Below, piece by piece: positions 7,266 through 19,311 of a stretch of 36,230 nucleotides of DNA (within the stretch, counting starts at the first letter, position 1; each line of letters begins with the position of its first letter). Both the position numbers and the translations under genes were made by a program. The stretch is from Streptomyces sp. ISL-1. Lineage in GTDB: Bacteria > Actinomycetota > Actinomycetes > Streptomycetales > Streptomycetaceae. A model generated the notes under the pieces. That model worked only from the letters and a program-made list of their open reading frames with translations, had not been told where the DNA came from and ran no database searches. The stretch covers positions 1 through 36,230 of the forward strand of contig NZ_JAGGOI010000063.1 of NCBI RefSeq assembly GCF_018614585.1, given 5' to 3'.

Positions 7266-8537
7266 CTACGGTTGCTCAGGCCCCGCCCCCCGGGGCGGCC
7301 CCTCGTCCCGCTTTGCACGAATCACGCCCCGCAGTCGCGCGAGCGCCCTGCCCCCGTCGCGCCGCCGGTGGCCATGGACGCGCGGGTCGTCGGTCACGGC
7401 GTACCGCTTCACATACGCACCGAGGAACGCCTGGAGCGTGGCGACCGCCGGGATGGCGATCAGCGCGCCGACCGCCCCCAGCAGCGCCGTGCCCGCGACG
7501 ACCGAGCCGAAGGCCACCGCGGGGTGAATGTCGACCGTCTTGGAAGTCAGCTTGGGCTGCAGCACATAATTCTCGAACTGCTGGTAGACCACGACGAACC
7601 CGAGCACCCACAGCGCGTACCAAGGATTGACTGTGAAGGCGATCAGCATCGGCAGCGCACCCGCCAGATACGTGCCGATGGTCGGGATGAACTGCGAGAC
7701 CAGACCGACCCAGACAGCGAGCGCCGGCGCGTACGGCACGCCCAGAATCTCCAGAAGGATGTAGTGCGCGACGCCGGAGATCAGCGCCATCAGCCCGCGT
7801 GAGTAGAGATACCCGCCCGTCTTGTCGACGGCGATCTCCCAGGCTCGCAGCACCTCGGCCTGCTTGGCCGGCGGCAGTACGGAGCAGAGCGTGCGGCGCA
7901 GCCGGGGCCCGTCGGCGGCGAAGTAGAACGAGAACAGAAATATCGTCAGCACTTTGAACAGTCCGCCGAGCACGGTGGTGGAGATGTCCAGCACGCCGCT
8001 CGCACTGTTCTGAACGTATCTCCGCAGCCAGTCCGAGCGCAGCAGGCTGTCCTGGACCTCGACCCGCGAGAGGTCAGTGTGGAAGGTGCTGTTGATCCAG
8101 CGGATCACCGAGTCCAGGTACTTGGGAAAGTCCTCGACCATGTCGACGATCTGTCCCGCCAGCATCGAACCGAGGAGGACGACGAAGCCGACGCCAAAGG
8201 CGATCACGGCCAGGAAGACGATGAAGGTGGCGAGGCCGCGGCGCATGCCACGGGCCGCCATCCTGCCCACCGCCGGCTCGATCGCCAGTGCCAGGAAGAA
8301 AGCGATCAGGATATTGATCAGCAGCCCGACAAGCTGGTGGAAGGCCCAGCTGCCGAGCTGGAAGCAGGCGTACAGAGCCAGCGCCAGCACCATGGCGCGC
8401 GGCAGCCAGCGCGGCATGCGAGACCGGCCGAGAGATCCGGCCGCCCGTGCGGGAGGCAGGACGTTCGGCGGGGACGCGTCCTGAGTTCGCGTGCCCTGCT
8501 CGGTCTTGTCGGTCTCGGCCACGGGATCCAGTGTCAC
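7266..8537 (-). CDS. AI-2E family transporter (TqsA/PerM-like)
   Basis: A 423-residue polytopic membrane protein of the AI-2E/PerM family. It has an N-terminal hydrophobic pair (LPRAMVLALALYACFQLG, INILIAFFLALAIEPAVGRM), a third segment (FIVFLAVIAFGVGFVVLLGS), and a C-terminal cluster with VSQFIPTIGTYLAGALPM and ALWVLGFVVVYQQFENYVLQPK, the family's conserved stretch. Members export autoinducer-2 or ions, so the substrate here is open. The N-terminal 40 residues and the Arg-rich C-terminal 40 are cytoplasmic. It starts at GTG 8537 with only a weak ribosome site (GTG 8522 is an alternative), ten bases after the DUF3046 stop, so the two are probably cotranscribed. Confidence 0.88.
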   Translation of the reverse strand: MTLDPVAETDKTEQGTRTQDASPPNVLPPARAAGSLGRSRMPRWLPRAMVLALALYACFQLGSWAFHQLVGLLINILIAFFLALAIEPAVGRMAARGMRRGLATFIVFLAVIAFGVGFVVLLGSMLAGQIVDMVEDFPKYLDSVIRWINSTFHTDLSRVEVQDSLLRSDWLRRYVQNSASGVLDISTTVLGGLFKVLTIFLFSFYFAADGPRLRRTLCSVLPPAKQAEVLRAWEIAVDKTGGYLYSRGLMALISGVAHYILLEILGVPYAPALAVWVGLVSQFIPTIGTYLAGALPMLIAFTVNPWYALWVLGFVVVYQQFENYVLQPKLTSKTVDIHPAVAFGSVVAGTALLGAVGALIAIPAVATLQAFLGAYVKRYAVTDDPRVHGHRRRDGGRALARLRGVIRAKRDEGPPRGAGPEQP

Positions 8538-8546
8538 CTACAGTTC

Positions 8547-8741
8547 TCACCGCTTGTCGGCCGGGACGCCCACCGCGGCGCAGACCCCGCGCCATACGTC
8601 CTTCGCCTCCCAGCCGGCGGCCAGCGCCTCATGCACCGTACGGCCCCCGAGCTCGGCCATCACATGGTCGCGCGCGAAGGAATCGGCGTAGGCCTGACCG
8701 AAGTGGTCCGCCATCCGCTCCCAGAAAATCGTCAACCGCAT
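8547..8741 (-). CDS. DUF3046 small protein
   Basis: A 64-residue protein beginning MRLTIFWERMADHFGQAYADSFA and ending WEAKDVWRGVCAAVGVP, the complete DUF3046 pattern of actinobacteria, a family without known function. It regularly occurs near recA. The start at ATG 8741 is favoured because the conserved family N-terminus begins there. GATACT lies 6 bases upstream of the ATG, suggesting a leaderless transcript. Confidence 0.88.
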   Translation of the reverse strand: MRLTIFWERMADHFGQAYADSFARDHVMAELGGRTVHEALAAGWEAKDVWRGVCAAVGVPADKR

Positions 8742-8809
8742 GACGTCAGTATCCCGCCCCTGGGGGTGCAGCCGTGTCCCTCCCGGCCTGCCGAAAGCCC
8801 TTTCCGCCC

Positions 8810-8815
8810 TACGGT
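8810..8815 (+). promoter_or_regulatory. -10 element for leaderless transcript
   Basis: TACGGT ends six bases before the ATG at 8822, so transcription would begin at the start codon. The only ribosome-like GGAG is one base from the ATG, too close to work. No good -35 is visible. Confidence 0.45.
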
Positions 8816-8821
8816 CGGAGC

Positions 8822-9757
8822 ATGGCTGGAACCGGAGCAACCCCCACGTCCTCGCCCGCGTCACCTCTCGCCCGCGCCGAGCAGTTCATCTGGCTGACCG
8901 CCCGGGTTCTGGAGCAGCGGCGCTTCGAGTACCACTTCATGGGCGGCGGTTCGGACACGGTCGAGACCGCCCTGACCGCGTACCTCAATGAAGACGGCGG
9001 CTACGGCCACGCCCTCGAACCCGATCTGCGCGGCCCTGTCAGCCAGCCGCTGCACACCGCGCACGCCCTGCGCATCCTCGACTCCATCGGCCGCTGCGGC
9101 GGACTGCGGGTGGAGCGGATGTGCCGCTACCTCACCGACGTGTCGACGCACGACGGGGCACTGCCCGCGATCCACCCCTCCCAGCGCGGCTACCCGTCCG
9201 CGCCATTCATCCCCATCGTCGACGACCCTCCCAGCGAACTGCTCGCGACGGGCCCGGTGGTCGGGCTGCTGCACCGCAATCAGGTGTGGCACGCCTGGCT
9301 GTTCAGGGCCACGGACTTCTGCTGGGCCGCCGTCGAAAGCCTTGAGAAGTCCCATCCCTACGAGATCGAGGCAGCGGTCGCCTTCCTGGACGGGGTCCCG
9401 GACCGCTCGCGCGCCGAGGCCGCCGCGGACCGGCTGGGCCGGCTGGTGCGCGAACAGGGCCTGGCGGTCCTCGACCCTGACCGGCTCGAGGAGTACCCGC
9501 CCGCCCCCGGCTATGCGGCGGGCGAGCGCCACTTCCCGTACGACTACGCCCGCACGCCCCAGTCGCTGGCCCGCCGCTGGTTCACCGACGAGGAGATGAC
9601 GCGCTCGCTGGAGCATCTCGTGGGCGAGCAGCGCGAGGACGGCGGCTGGCCGGTCAACTGGCGGCAGTGGGCGCCCGGCACGGCCCTGGAGGCGCGGCCG
9701 ATCGTGACGATCGAGGCGCTGCGGACGCTACGGGCGCACGGCCGCGCGATCGTTTGA
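8822..9757 (+). CDS. Prenyltransferase/squalene-cyclase-like (alpha-toroid) protein
   Basis: A 311-residue soluble protein with QW-type repeats typical of alpha/alpha-toroid proteins: LNEDGGYGHALEPDLRGPVSQPLHTAHALRIL near the N-terminus and GEQREDGGWPVNWRQWAPGTALEARPIVTIEALRTL at the C-terminus. Terpene cyclases and protein prenyltransferases share this fold, but a DxDD cyclase motif is not seen, so an enzymatic role is uncertain. ATG 8822 appears leaderless. The gene stands alone between divergent DUF3046 and convergent azlD. I would call it a hypothetical toroid-fold protein rather than name a reaction. Confidence 0.75.
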   Translation: MAGTGATPTSSPASPLARAEQFIWLTARVLEQRRFEYHFMGGGSDTVETALTAYLNEDGGYGHALEPDLRGPVSQPLHTAHALRILDSIGRCGGLRVERMCRYLTDVSTHDGALPAIHPSQRGYPSAPFIPIVDDPPSELLATGPVVGLLHRNQVWHAWLFRATDFCWAAVESLEKSHPYEIEAAVAFLDGVPDRSRAEAAADRLGRLVREQGLAVLDPDRLEEYPPAPGYAAGERHFPYDYARTPQSLARRWFTDEEMTRSLEHLVGEQREDGGWPVNWRQWAPGTALEARPIVTIEALRTLRAHGRAIV

Positions 9758-9773
9758 CGCGGGCCTTTCCTCC

Positions 9774-10082
9774 TCAGCCACCGAGCGCGCGCACGCCCGC
9801 CGTGACTGCCACCGCGGCCCCGACGACCACCAGGAAGGGGGCGCGCAGTACCAGCGCGAGCGCCGCCGCGGCAAGTCCCGCGGCCCGTGCGTCGAGGACG
9901 AGGGAGCTGTCCGCGCTGAACGTCTGCTGCGCTGTGAGCGCGGCCAGCAGGGCGACGGGCAGGAGCGCGGCGAGCCGCTGGACGAGCGGGCGTTCAAGGG
10001 CGCCGGCCGGTACCAGCAGGCCGGCCAGCTTGACGAGGTAGCAGCCGACGGCGGTCGCCGCGATCGCGATCCAGATACTCAA
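9774..10082 (-). CDS. azlD: AzlD, small subunit of branched-chain amino acid exporter
   Basis: A 102-residue protein with three or four hydrophobic segments and the AzlD pattern: IAIAATAVGCYLVKLAGLLVP, then RLAALLPVALLAALTAQQTF and a hydrophobic C-terminus. It pairs with AzlC to export branched-chain amino acids. The start is a TTG overlapping the azlC stop as TTGA. No ATG or GTG follows before the first membrane segment, so this rare start is well supported and implies translational coupling to azlC. It faces the 3' end of the toroid gene. Confidence 0.9.
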   Translation of the reverse strand: MSIWIAIAATAVGCYLVKLAGLLVPAGALERPLVQRLAALLPVALLAALTAQQTFSADSSLVLDARAAGLAAAALALVLRAPFLVVVGAAVAVTAGVRALGG

Positions 10083-10906
10083 CGGTCCTCACCCTTCGTA
10101 CGGTCTGCGTCGCTGTCGCGAGCGATATTGCTGTTGCGATTGCTGTTGCGGGCGATCGAGCGACCCTTGAGCCACAGGACGGCGGGCGCGGCCAGCGCGG
10201 CCATCAGCACCGGCACCCCGGCGGGCAGCACCGGCAGGAACCCGAGCCCCAGCACCACGGCGAGCCCGGCGACTGCTCGCTCCGTCGTCGTACGGAGCAT
10301 TGGTGCGAGGAGCGCCAAGAAGACGGCCGGGCCCGCGGCGTCCAGACCCCACGCGTCGGTGTCGCCGAGTGCCTCGGCGCCCAGCACGCCCCCGAGCGTG
10401 GTCAGGTTCCACAGGACATAGAGCGTCAGCCCGGTGACGGTGAAGCCGAGGCGCGCGGCATGCCGCGTTGGCTGGGCGAGGGCGACGGCCGTGGTCTCGT
10501 CGATGACCCAGTGCGCGGCGAGGGGGCGCACGAAGCGCGGCAGGGCGAGCAGCTGCGACAGGCGCAGCCCGTAGAAGGCGTTGCGTACGCCGAGGAAGAA
10601 GGCGCCGGCCGCGGCGGCCAGGGGGTTGCCGCCGACCGCGAGCGCGCCGACCAGCGCGAACTGCGAGGCGCCGGTGAAGACCAGCAGGCTGAGTGCGCAG
10701 GTCTGCAGGAGGCTGAGGCCTGCTCCGGCGGAAGTCACGCCGAAAGCGAAACCGGACAGGCCGACTGCTATGCCGACGCCGAGCGCGTCGCGCACGACCG
10801 CCGAATCCGGTTTGCGCGCCCGCTCGACGGCGGCGGTGCGTATGCCTGGGGACGTTCCTGCGGGAGTCTGCGGGCGAGACTCGGAATGAGCTGTCTGTTC
10901 TGCCAC
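10079..10906 (-). CDS. azlC: AzlC, large subunit of branched-chain amino acid exporter
   Basis: A 275-residue membrane protein. The AzlC signature is clear: GVGIAVGLSGFAFGVTSAGAGLSLLQTCALSLLVFTGASQFALVGAL, then FFLGVRNAFYGLRLSQLL and HWVIDETTAVALAQ. It forms an exporter with AzlD (BrnFE type). The N-terminal 35 residues are soluble. The C-terminal tail (RSIARNSNRNSNIARDSD) is low complexity, encoded by a short CAATAG/CAACAG-like repeat. GTG 10906 starts the conserved part; the open frame upstream runs into the AraC gene and is not coding. The order AraC regulator, azlC, azlD with gaps of 10 and -4 bases indicates one operon. Confidence 0.92.
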   Translation of the reverse strand: MAEQTAHSESRPQTPAGTSPGIRTAAVERARKPDSAVVRDALGVGIAVGLSGFAFGVTSAGAGLSLLQTCALSLLVFTGASQFALVGALAVGGNPLAAAAGAFFLGVRNAFYGLRLSQLLALPRFVRPLAAHWVIDETTAVALAQPTRHAARLGFTVTGLTLYVLWNLTTLGGVLGAEALGDTDAWGLDAAGPAVFLALLAPMLRTTTERAVAGLAVVLGLGFLPVLPAGVPVLMAALAAPAVLWLKGRSIARNSNRNSNIARDSDADRTKGEDR

Positions 10907-10916
10907 GTCGCAAACG

Positions 10917-11777
10917 CTACGCGGGGCGCTCACCGGCGGTCTTGTACGTTCTTGCGCGCTCCCTGCGGTACGCGCCGGGCGGGACGCCGACGATCCGCGT
11001 GAAATGCCGGTTGAGGTGCGGCTGGTCGGTGAAACCGACGGCGACGGCCGCGTCGGCGGGCGCCGTCCCGGCGTCCAGGAGGTGGCGGGCACGCCGCACG
11101 CGCGCATCGGTGAGCCAGGTGTGCGGTGGCATGCCGTACGCCGCCTTGAAGGCGCGCAGCAGAGCGAAGGGGCTCGTGCCGACCACCTGCGCGAGCCCCT
11201 CCAGGGAGGGCGGTTCGGCCATCCGCTCCTCAAGGAGTTGCTTGGCGAGGGCGGCCGTGTGGGCGCCTGAGGCCTGGGGCGTACGCGCGGAGAGGGTGCT
11301 GCCGTAACGGCCCAGCATCCGGGCGACGGCGATCCGCAGCAGGCTGTCGGCTGCGAGCGCGTTTCCCTCTTCTGCGGCCCGGTGCACGCTGTGTATCAGC
11401 TGGGCAGTCTGCGGGTCCTCGACGATCGTCTCGGCGAATCCCGGGGTACCGCGCATGCTGGTGACGGCTCCCGCGATCTCGGAGATGAGCTCCACGGAGG
11501 GGTAGAGCGTCGAGTACGTCCAGCCTTCAGGAACACCGGCCCGGGCGGAGTGCGGCACCTCTGGGTTGATCATGACAACCGTGCCGGGGCCCGCCCGGAC
11601 AAGTCCGTCCGGCAGGCTCACGTCCTCGACCCCGCCGGTGACCGCGCCGAAGGTGAAGCCCTCGTGGCTGTGGCGGGGGAACGTATGCCGGACATAACGG
11701 GCGCGCAGCAGATCGAGACCCGGCAGCTCCTCGTACTGCCAGTGCCTCGCCCACTCCCGCTCCGTCAGCCGTTCCAT
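10917..11777 (-). CDS. AraC-family transcriptional regulator
   Basis: A 286-residue regulator. An N-terminal cupin sensor (about 15-100: FPRHSHEGFTFGAVTGG, GPGTVVMINPEVPHSA) precedes a C-terminal double helix-turn-helix (about 185-280: EGLAQVVGTSPFALLRAFKAAYG, then AVAVGFTDQPHLNRHFTRIVGVPPGAYRR), the AraC hallmark. It lies 10 bases upstream of azlC, so it probably controls the exporter, perhaps in response to an amino acid; Lrp-type regulators do this elsewhere. ATG 11777 is the first start in the frame with family-like sequence. It is divergent from lhr with an intergenic gap of 90 bases. Confidence 0.92.
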   Translation of the reverse strand: MERLTEREWARHWQYEELPGLDLLRARYVRHTFPRHSHEGFTFGAVTGGVEDVSLPDGLVRAGPGTVVMINPEVPHSARAGVPEGWTYSTLYPSVELISEIAGAVTSMRGTPGFAETIVEDPQTAQLIHSVHRAAEEGNALAADSLLRIAVARMLGRYGSTLSARTPQASGAHTAALAKQLLEERMAEPPSLEGLAQVVGTSPFALLRAFKAAYGMPPHTWLTDARVRRARHLLDAGTAPADAAVAVGFTDQPHLNRHFTRIVGVPPGAYRRERARTYKTAGERPA

Positions 11778-11837
11778 CCAGCCATTGTGCTCCGGCGACC
11801 TCGCCTCTGACCTGCGCGTCCATGACCTGGACCGCTG

Positions 11838-11860
11838 ATGTCAGTGGCACGGTGCACGAT
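11838..11860 (+). promoter_or_regulatory. PafBC-type promoter of lhr, leaderless
   Basis: ATGTCAGTG (11838-11846), an 8-base spacer and CACGAT (11855-11860) match the damage promoter TTGTCRGTG-N8-TANNNT except at the first base of each box. The -10 box ends 7 bases before ATG 11868, so the transcript would begin at the start codon. The same motif is perfect upstream of recA. Confidence 0.6.
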
Positions 11861-11867
11861 GGGGGGC

Positions 11868-16514
<4,647 letters not shown>

Positions 16515-16576
16515 CGGCGGGGCGGGGCGCCCGGGCGTGTACCAACCCACCCTCCCCCGTCCCGCATCATGGATCC

Positions 16577-17473
16577 ATGCCCGAAGGAGACACTGTCTGG
16601 CACACCGCCCAGCGCCTGCACACCGCCCTCGCCGGGCAGGTACTCACCCGGTTCGACTTGCGCGTCCCGCGCTTCGCCACCGCCGACCTCACCGGCCGGA
16701 TCGTCCTGGACGTCACGCCGCGCGGCAAGCACCTGCTCACCCGCATCGAGGGCGGCCTCACCCTCCACTCCCACCTGCGTATGGACGGCGCCTGGCGGGT
16801 GTACGGCTCCGGCGAGCGCTGGCGCGGCGGCCCCGCGCACCAGATCCGCGCGATCCTCGGTAACGCCGACCACACCGCCGTCGGCTACCGCCTCCCCGTC
16901 CTGGAGCTGCTGCGCACCGCCGACGAGGACAAGGCCGTGGGCCATCTCGGCCCGGATCTGCTGGGCCCCGACTGGGACGCGGACACCGCCGCCGCGAACC
17001 TCCTTGCCGATCCGGCCCGCCGCCTCGGCGAGGCCCTGCTCGACCAGCGCAACCTCGCAGGCATCGGCAATGTCTACAAGTCGGAGCTGGCCTTCCTGGC
17101 CCGTGTGACGCCCTGGCTGCCCGTCGGCGAACTGCCCGTCGACACCACTCAACGGCTTGTTGTCACCGCCCACCGGCTCCTCGAAGCGAACAAGAACAGC
17201 TTCGATCGCCGCACCACAGACACCACAGGCACCACACGCGCACCCGCAGCCACCGGCGCCCCAAGAATCCCCGGAACCCCCAGCCCGAGCAGACCCCCAA
17301 GCAGCACCGCCCACCGCCACCGCCGTCCCGGCCCGCCCTTGTATGTCTACGGCCGAGAGGGCCAGCCATGTCTGCGCTGCGGGACCCCGATCCGTAAGGC
17401 CGACCAGGGCGACGGCAGCCGCGAACGCCCCACCTACTGGTGCCCGCGCTGCCAGTCCGGGCCTACTAGTTGA
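16577..17473 (+). CDS. nei2: Fpg/Nei family DNA glycosylase (endonuclease VIII, Nei2-type)
   Basis: A 298-residue bifunctional glycosylase that removes oxidised bases. It starts MPEGDTV, with the catalytic Pro2 and Glu3 exposed after Met removal, and has Lys51 (PRGKHLL), the helix-two-turn-helix stretch LLDQRNLAGIGNVYKSE (154-170), and a C-terminal zinc finger with Cys265, Cys268, Cys289 and Cys292. Between the helical domain and the finger sits a Thr/Pro/Ser-rich linker of about 40 residues (211-253), longer than usual. ATG 16577 is preceded by CATCAT six bases upstream, suggesting a second start of transcription besides read-through from lhr. The stop overlaps the -35 box of the next gene. 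Confidence 0.92.
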   Translation: MPEGDTVWHTAQRLHTALAGQVLTRFDLRVPRFATADLTGRIVLDVTPRGKHLLTRIEGGLTLHSHLRMDGAWRVYGSGERWRGGPAHQIRAILGNADHTAVGYRLPVLELLRTADEDKAVGHLGPDLLGPDWDADTAAANLLADPARRLGEALLDQRNLAGIGNVYKSELAFLARVTPWLPVGELPVDTTQRLVVTAHRLLEANKNSFDRRTTDTTGTTRAPAATGAPRIPGTPSPSRPPSSTAHRHRRPGPPLYVYGREGQPCLRCGTPIRKADQGDGSRERPTYWCPRCQSGPTS

Positions 17474-17499
17474 CGACCCGTCAGATCTAGTCGTACCGT
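17470..17499 (+). promoter_or_regulatory. Promoter of the SDR gene, leaderless
   Basis: TTGACG (17470-17475), 18-base spacer, TACCGT (17494-17499), then six bases to the ATG at 17506. The predicted transcript begins at the ATG, consistent with the absence of a ribosome site. The -35 box overlaps the stop of the glycosylase gene. Confidence 0.65.
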
Positions 17500-17505
17500 C
17501 CGCCC

Positions 17506-18279
17506 ATGCCCCTCAAGGCGTACGACCTCACGGGCCGCACCGCGTTCGTCACCGGCGCGGCCGGCGGCATAGGACGCGCCTCGGCCGTCCTCCTCGCCGA
17601 AGCGGGAGCCACCGTCCACTGCGCCGACATCGACGAGAAGGGCCTGACCGAGACACGCACCCAGATCGCCGACACGGGCGGCACAGCCCACACCCACCCC
17701 CTCGACGTCACCGACCGCGCCCAACTCAAGGCCGCGATCGAGCGCATCGAGAGCATCGGCCGGCTCGACATCCTGGCCGCCATCGCCGGAATCATGCACA
17801 ACAGCCCCGTCCTGGAGACGAGAGACGAGGACCTCGACCGCGTCCTCGCGGTCAACTTCAAGGGGATCCTGTACGCCTGCCAGGAGTCCGCCCGCGCCAT
17901 GATCGCCGCGGGCACCCCCGGCTCCATCGTCACCATGGCCTCGGGCGCCGTCGACGCCGCGAGCGCCGGTCTGCTCTGCTACAGCGCGGCCAAAGCGGCA
18001 GTCGTCCAGCTCACCAAGACCCTCGCGACCGAACTCGGCCGGCATTCCATCCGCGTCAACGCCGTCGCTCCCGGCTGGATCCGCACCCCCATGACCGACC
18101 GTCACGACGCCACGCTCCAGCGCCAGGCCGAGGCAGCGATGATCCGGATCTCCCCACTCCGCCGCGTCGGCGAGCCCGAGGACGTGGCGCATATGGTCCT
18201 TCACCTGGCGTCCGACGCGTCCGCCTTCACGACGGGTCAGATCCTGCGTCCGAACGGCGGCGTCGCGATGCCCTGGTGA
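17506..18279 (+). CDS. Short-chain dehydrogenase/reductase (SDR)
   Basis: A 257-residue classical SDR, NAD(P)-dependent. The cofactor motif is TGAAGGIG (16-23), followed by Asp41 after CADI, which favours NAD(H) over NADP(H). The catalytic triad is Ser146, Tyr159 and Lys163 in SAGLLCYSAAKAAV, and NAVAPGWIRTPM follows. The structural NNAG motif is altered to AAIAG (91-95), lacking the Asn, which is unusual. The C-terminus LRPNGGVAMPW is typical. The substrate is unknown. It has its own promoter and ends 53 bases inside an oppositely oriented small gene. Confidence 0.92.
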   Translation: MPLKAYDLTGRTAFVTGAAGGIGRASAVLLAEAGATVHCADIDEKGLTETRTQIADTGGTAHTHPLDVTDRAQLKAAIERIESIGRLDILAAIAGIMHNSPVLETRDEDLDRVLAVNFKGILYACQESARAMIAAGTPGSIVTMASGAVDAASAGLLCYSAAKAAVVQLTKTLATELGRHSIRVNAVAPGWIRTPMTDRHDATLQRQAEAAMIRISPLRRVGEPEDVAHMVLHLASDASAFTTGQILRPNGGVAMPW

Positions 18280-18481
18280 TCCCACCGCGCGTGGCCCCAC
18301 GGGACGCCGTCACGTGCACCGGCAGCAGGCTGAGCCCCCACCCGCCCGCCGCCACCGCGCCTTCGACGAGCCCCGCCTGCTGCGGCACGAGCACCAGCCG
18401 CAGCACGGCCCACCACCACAGCCCGCCGGCCACGAGTCCGAGAGCGACCACCGGCATGAGGACGACACCGCGCACTGCCAT
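18227..18481 (-). CDS. Small membrane protein, unknown function
   Basis: An 84-residue protein with two hydrophobic segments (VVLMPVVALGLVAGGLWWWAV and about 40-57 AGLVEGAVAAGGWGLSLLPV) and an Arg/Ser-rich tail. The start at ATG 18481 is supported by a strong GGAGGAGG ribosome site 6 bases upstream. The last 18 codons overlap the SDR 3' end on the other strand. I recall similar small Streptomyces proteins but no named family. The overlapping tail (about 67-84) could be a non-conserved extension. Confidence 0.6.
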   Translation of the reverse strand: MAVRGVVLMPVVALGLVAGGLWWWAVLRLVLVPQQAGLVEGAVAAGGWGLSLLPVHVTASRGATRGGITRASRRRRSDAGSDPS

Positions 18482-18685
18482 GGCTGCCTCCTCCGGCCCA
18501 CGCTAGACCGGCGCGATCACCCACCGGGAGGGCGCACCGGATGCACGCTCCGGCGCGCGGGGCGCTGGTCACCTCACTCCAAAGTGCGACGAGGAACAGC
18601 TACCCCCGGTCCTGGTCGCGGACGACGTCGCATCGGCAGTCACGGCCCCCCGGCCACAGGTCGGAGGGCCGCAGCGCCAACGCCC

Positions 18686-19156
18686 CTACGTGCTCTCCGC
18701 CTGGAACATCCACGCATGCTTTTCCAGGTCCGCCGTGAGCCCGATCAGCACATCCTGAGTCACCGGATCGGGATCCGCGGTCGCCACGATTCGCTCCCGC
18801 ATCCGCCCGACGACCGCGCCGAGCGCGTCCACCAGGGTCCGCACGGCGTCCACGTCCTTGATCCAGCCCTCCGGCACCGCGCCGATCGCACTCTGCGCCG
18901 CCACCGTCTGGGCCCGGCCGTCCGGCGTCACCCCGATCGCCGAGGCACGCTCGGCCACCGTGTCGGAGTGCGTCCGCGCCGTGGCCACGACCTCGTCGAG
19001 CTGGAGATGTATGGACCGGAAGCGGGGCCCGACTACATTCCAGTGGACCTGCTTCGCCACCAGCGAGAGATCCACCAGATCCACGAGCGCGCCCCTCAGC
19101 GCATCGCCGACCGTCTTGAGGTCCGTCTCGGACAGGGGGCTCTTTACGACAGACAT
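18686..19156 (-). CDS. dps: Dps, DNA-protecting ferritin-like protein
   Basis: A 156-residue Dps. All ferroxidase ligands are present with correct spacing: His38, His50, Asp54, Asp65 and Glu69 (VHWNVVGPRF, SIHLQLDEVV, HSDTVAE). Dps dodecamers oxidise and store iron using hydrogen peroxide, and compact DNA. ATG 19156 is preceded by GGAGG (six bases), so the 13 residues upstream are not needed. Streptomycetes have several Dps copies; by position next to clgR this would be the copy called dpsB in S. coelicolor (from memory). A GGGTAT at 19203-19208 (minus strand) resembles a SigB-type -10 box, but a matching -35 is not clear. Transcribed alone, below the clgR terminator. Confidence 0.93.
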   Translation of the reverse strand: MSVVKSPLSETDLKTVGDALRGALVDLVDLSLVAKQVHWNVVGPRFRSIHLQLDEVVATARTHSDTVAERASAIGVTPDGRAQTVAAQSAIGAVPEGWIKDVDAVRTLVDALGAVVGRMRERIVATADPDPVTQDVLIGLTADLEKHAWMFQAEST

Positions 19157-19235
19157 CGATGTCCTCCACTCGGTTCGCAGATACCTGCCCACCATGGCAC
19201 AAATACCCTAAATCAGGCATTCGTCGACAAAGCAA

Positions 19236-19277
19236 AGGCCCCAGCCTGTGCCCCACAGAGGGGGCAGACCGGGGCCT
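19236..19277 (-). terminator. Intrinsic terminator of clgR
   Basis: Outer arms AGGCCCC (19236-19242) and GGGGCCT (19271-19277) with an inner CTGTGCCCC/GGGGGCAG pairing. On the minus strand the hairpin is followed by CTTTGCTTTG. It lies between the clgR stop and the dps promoter region. Confidence 0.7.
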
Positions 19278-19311
19278 CAGCTACAGACCAAGCCGTGCAG
19301 AGCCGTACGGA

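Noticed and set aside
7148..7630. Plus-strand frame whose first 30 codons end almost always in G or C
   Set aside because: There is no ribosome site or recognisable protein, it runs into the AI-2E gene on the other strand, and the codon pattern fades after about 40 codons. It could be a fossil; not enough to call a gene.
19203..19208. GGGTAT upstream of dps as a SigB promoter
   Set aside because: No GTTT-like -35 at 14-16 bases, so only mentioned in the dps entry.
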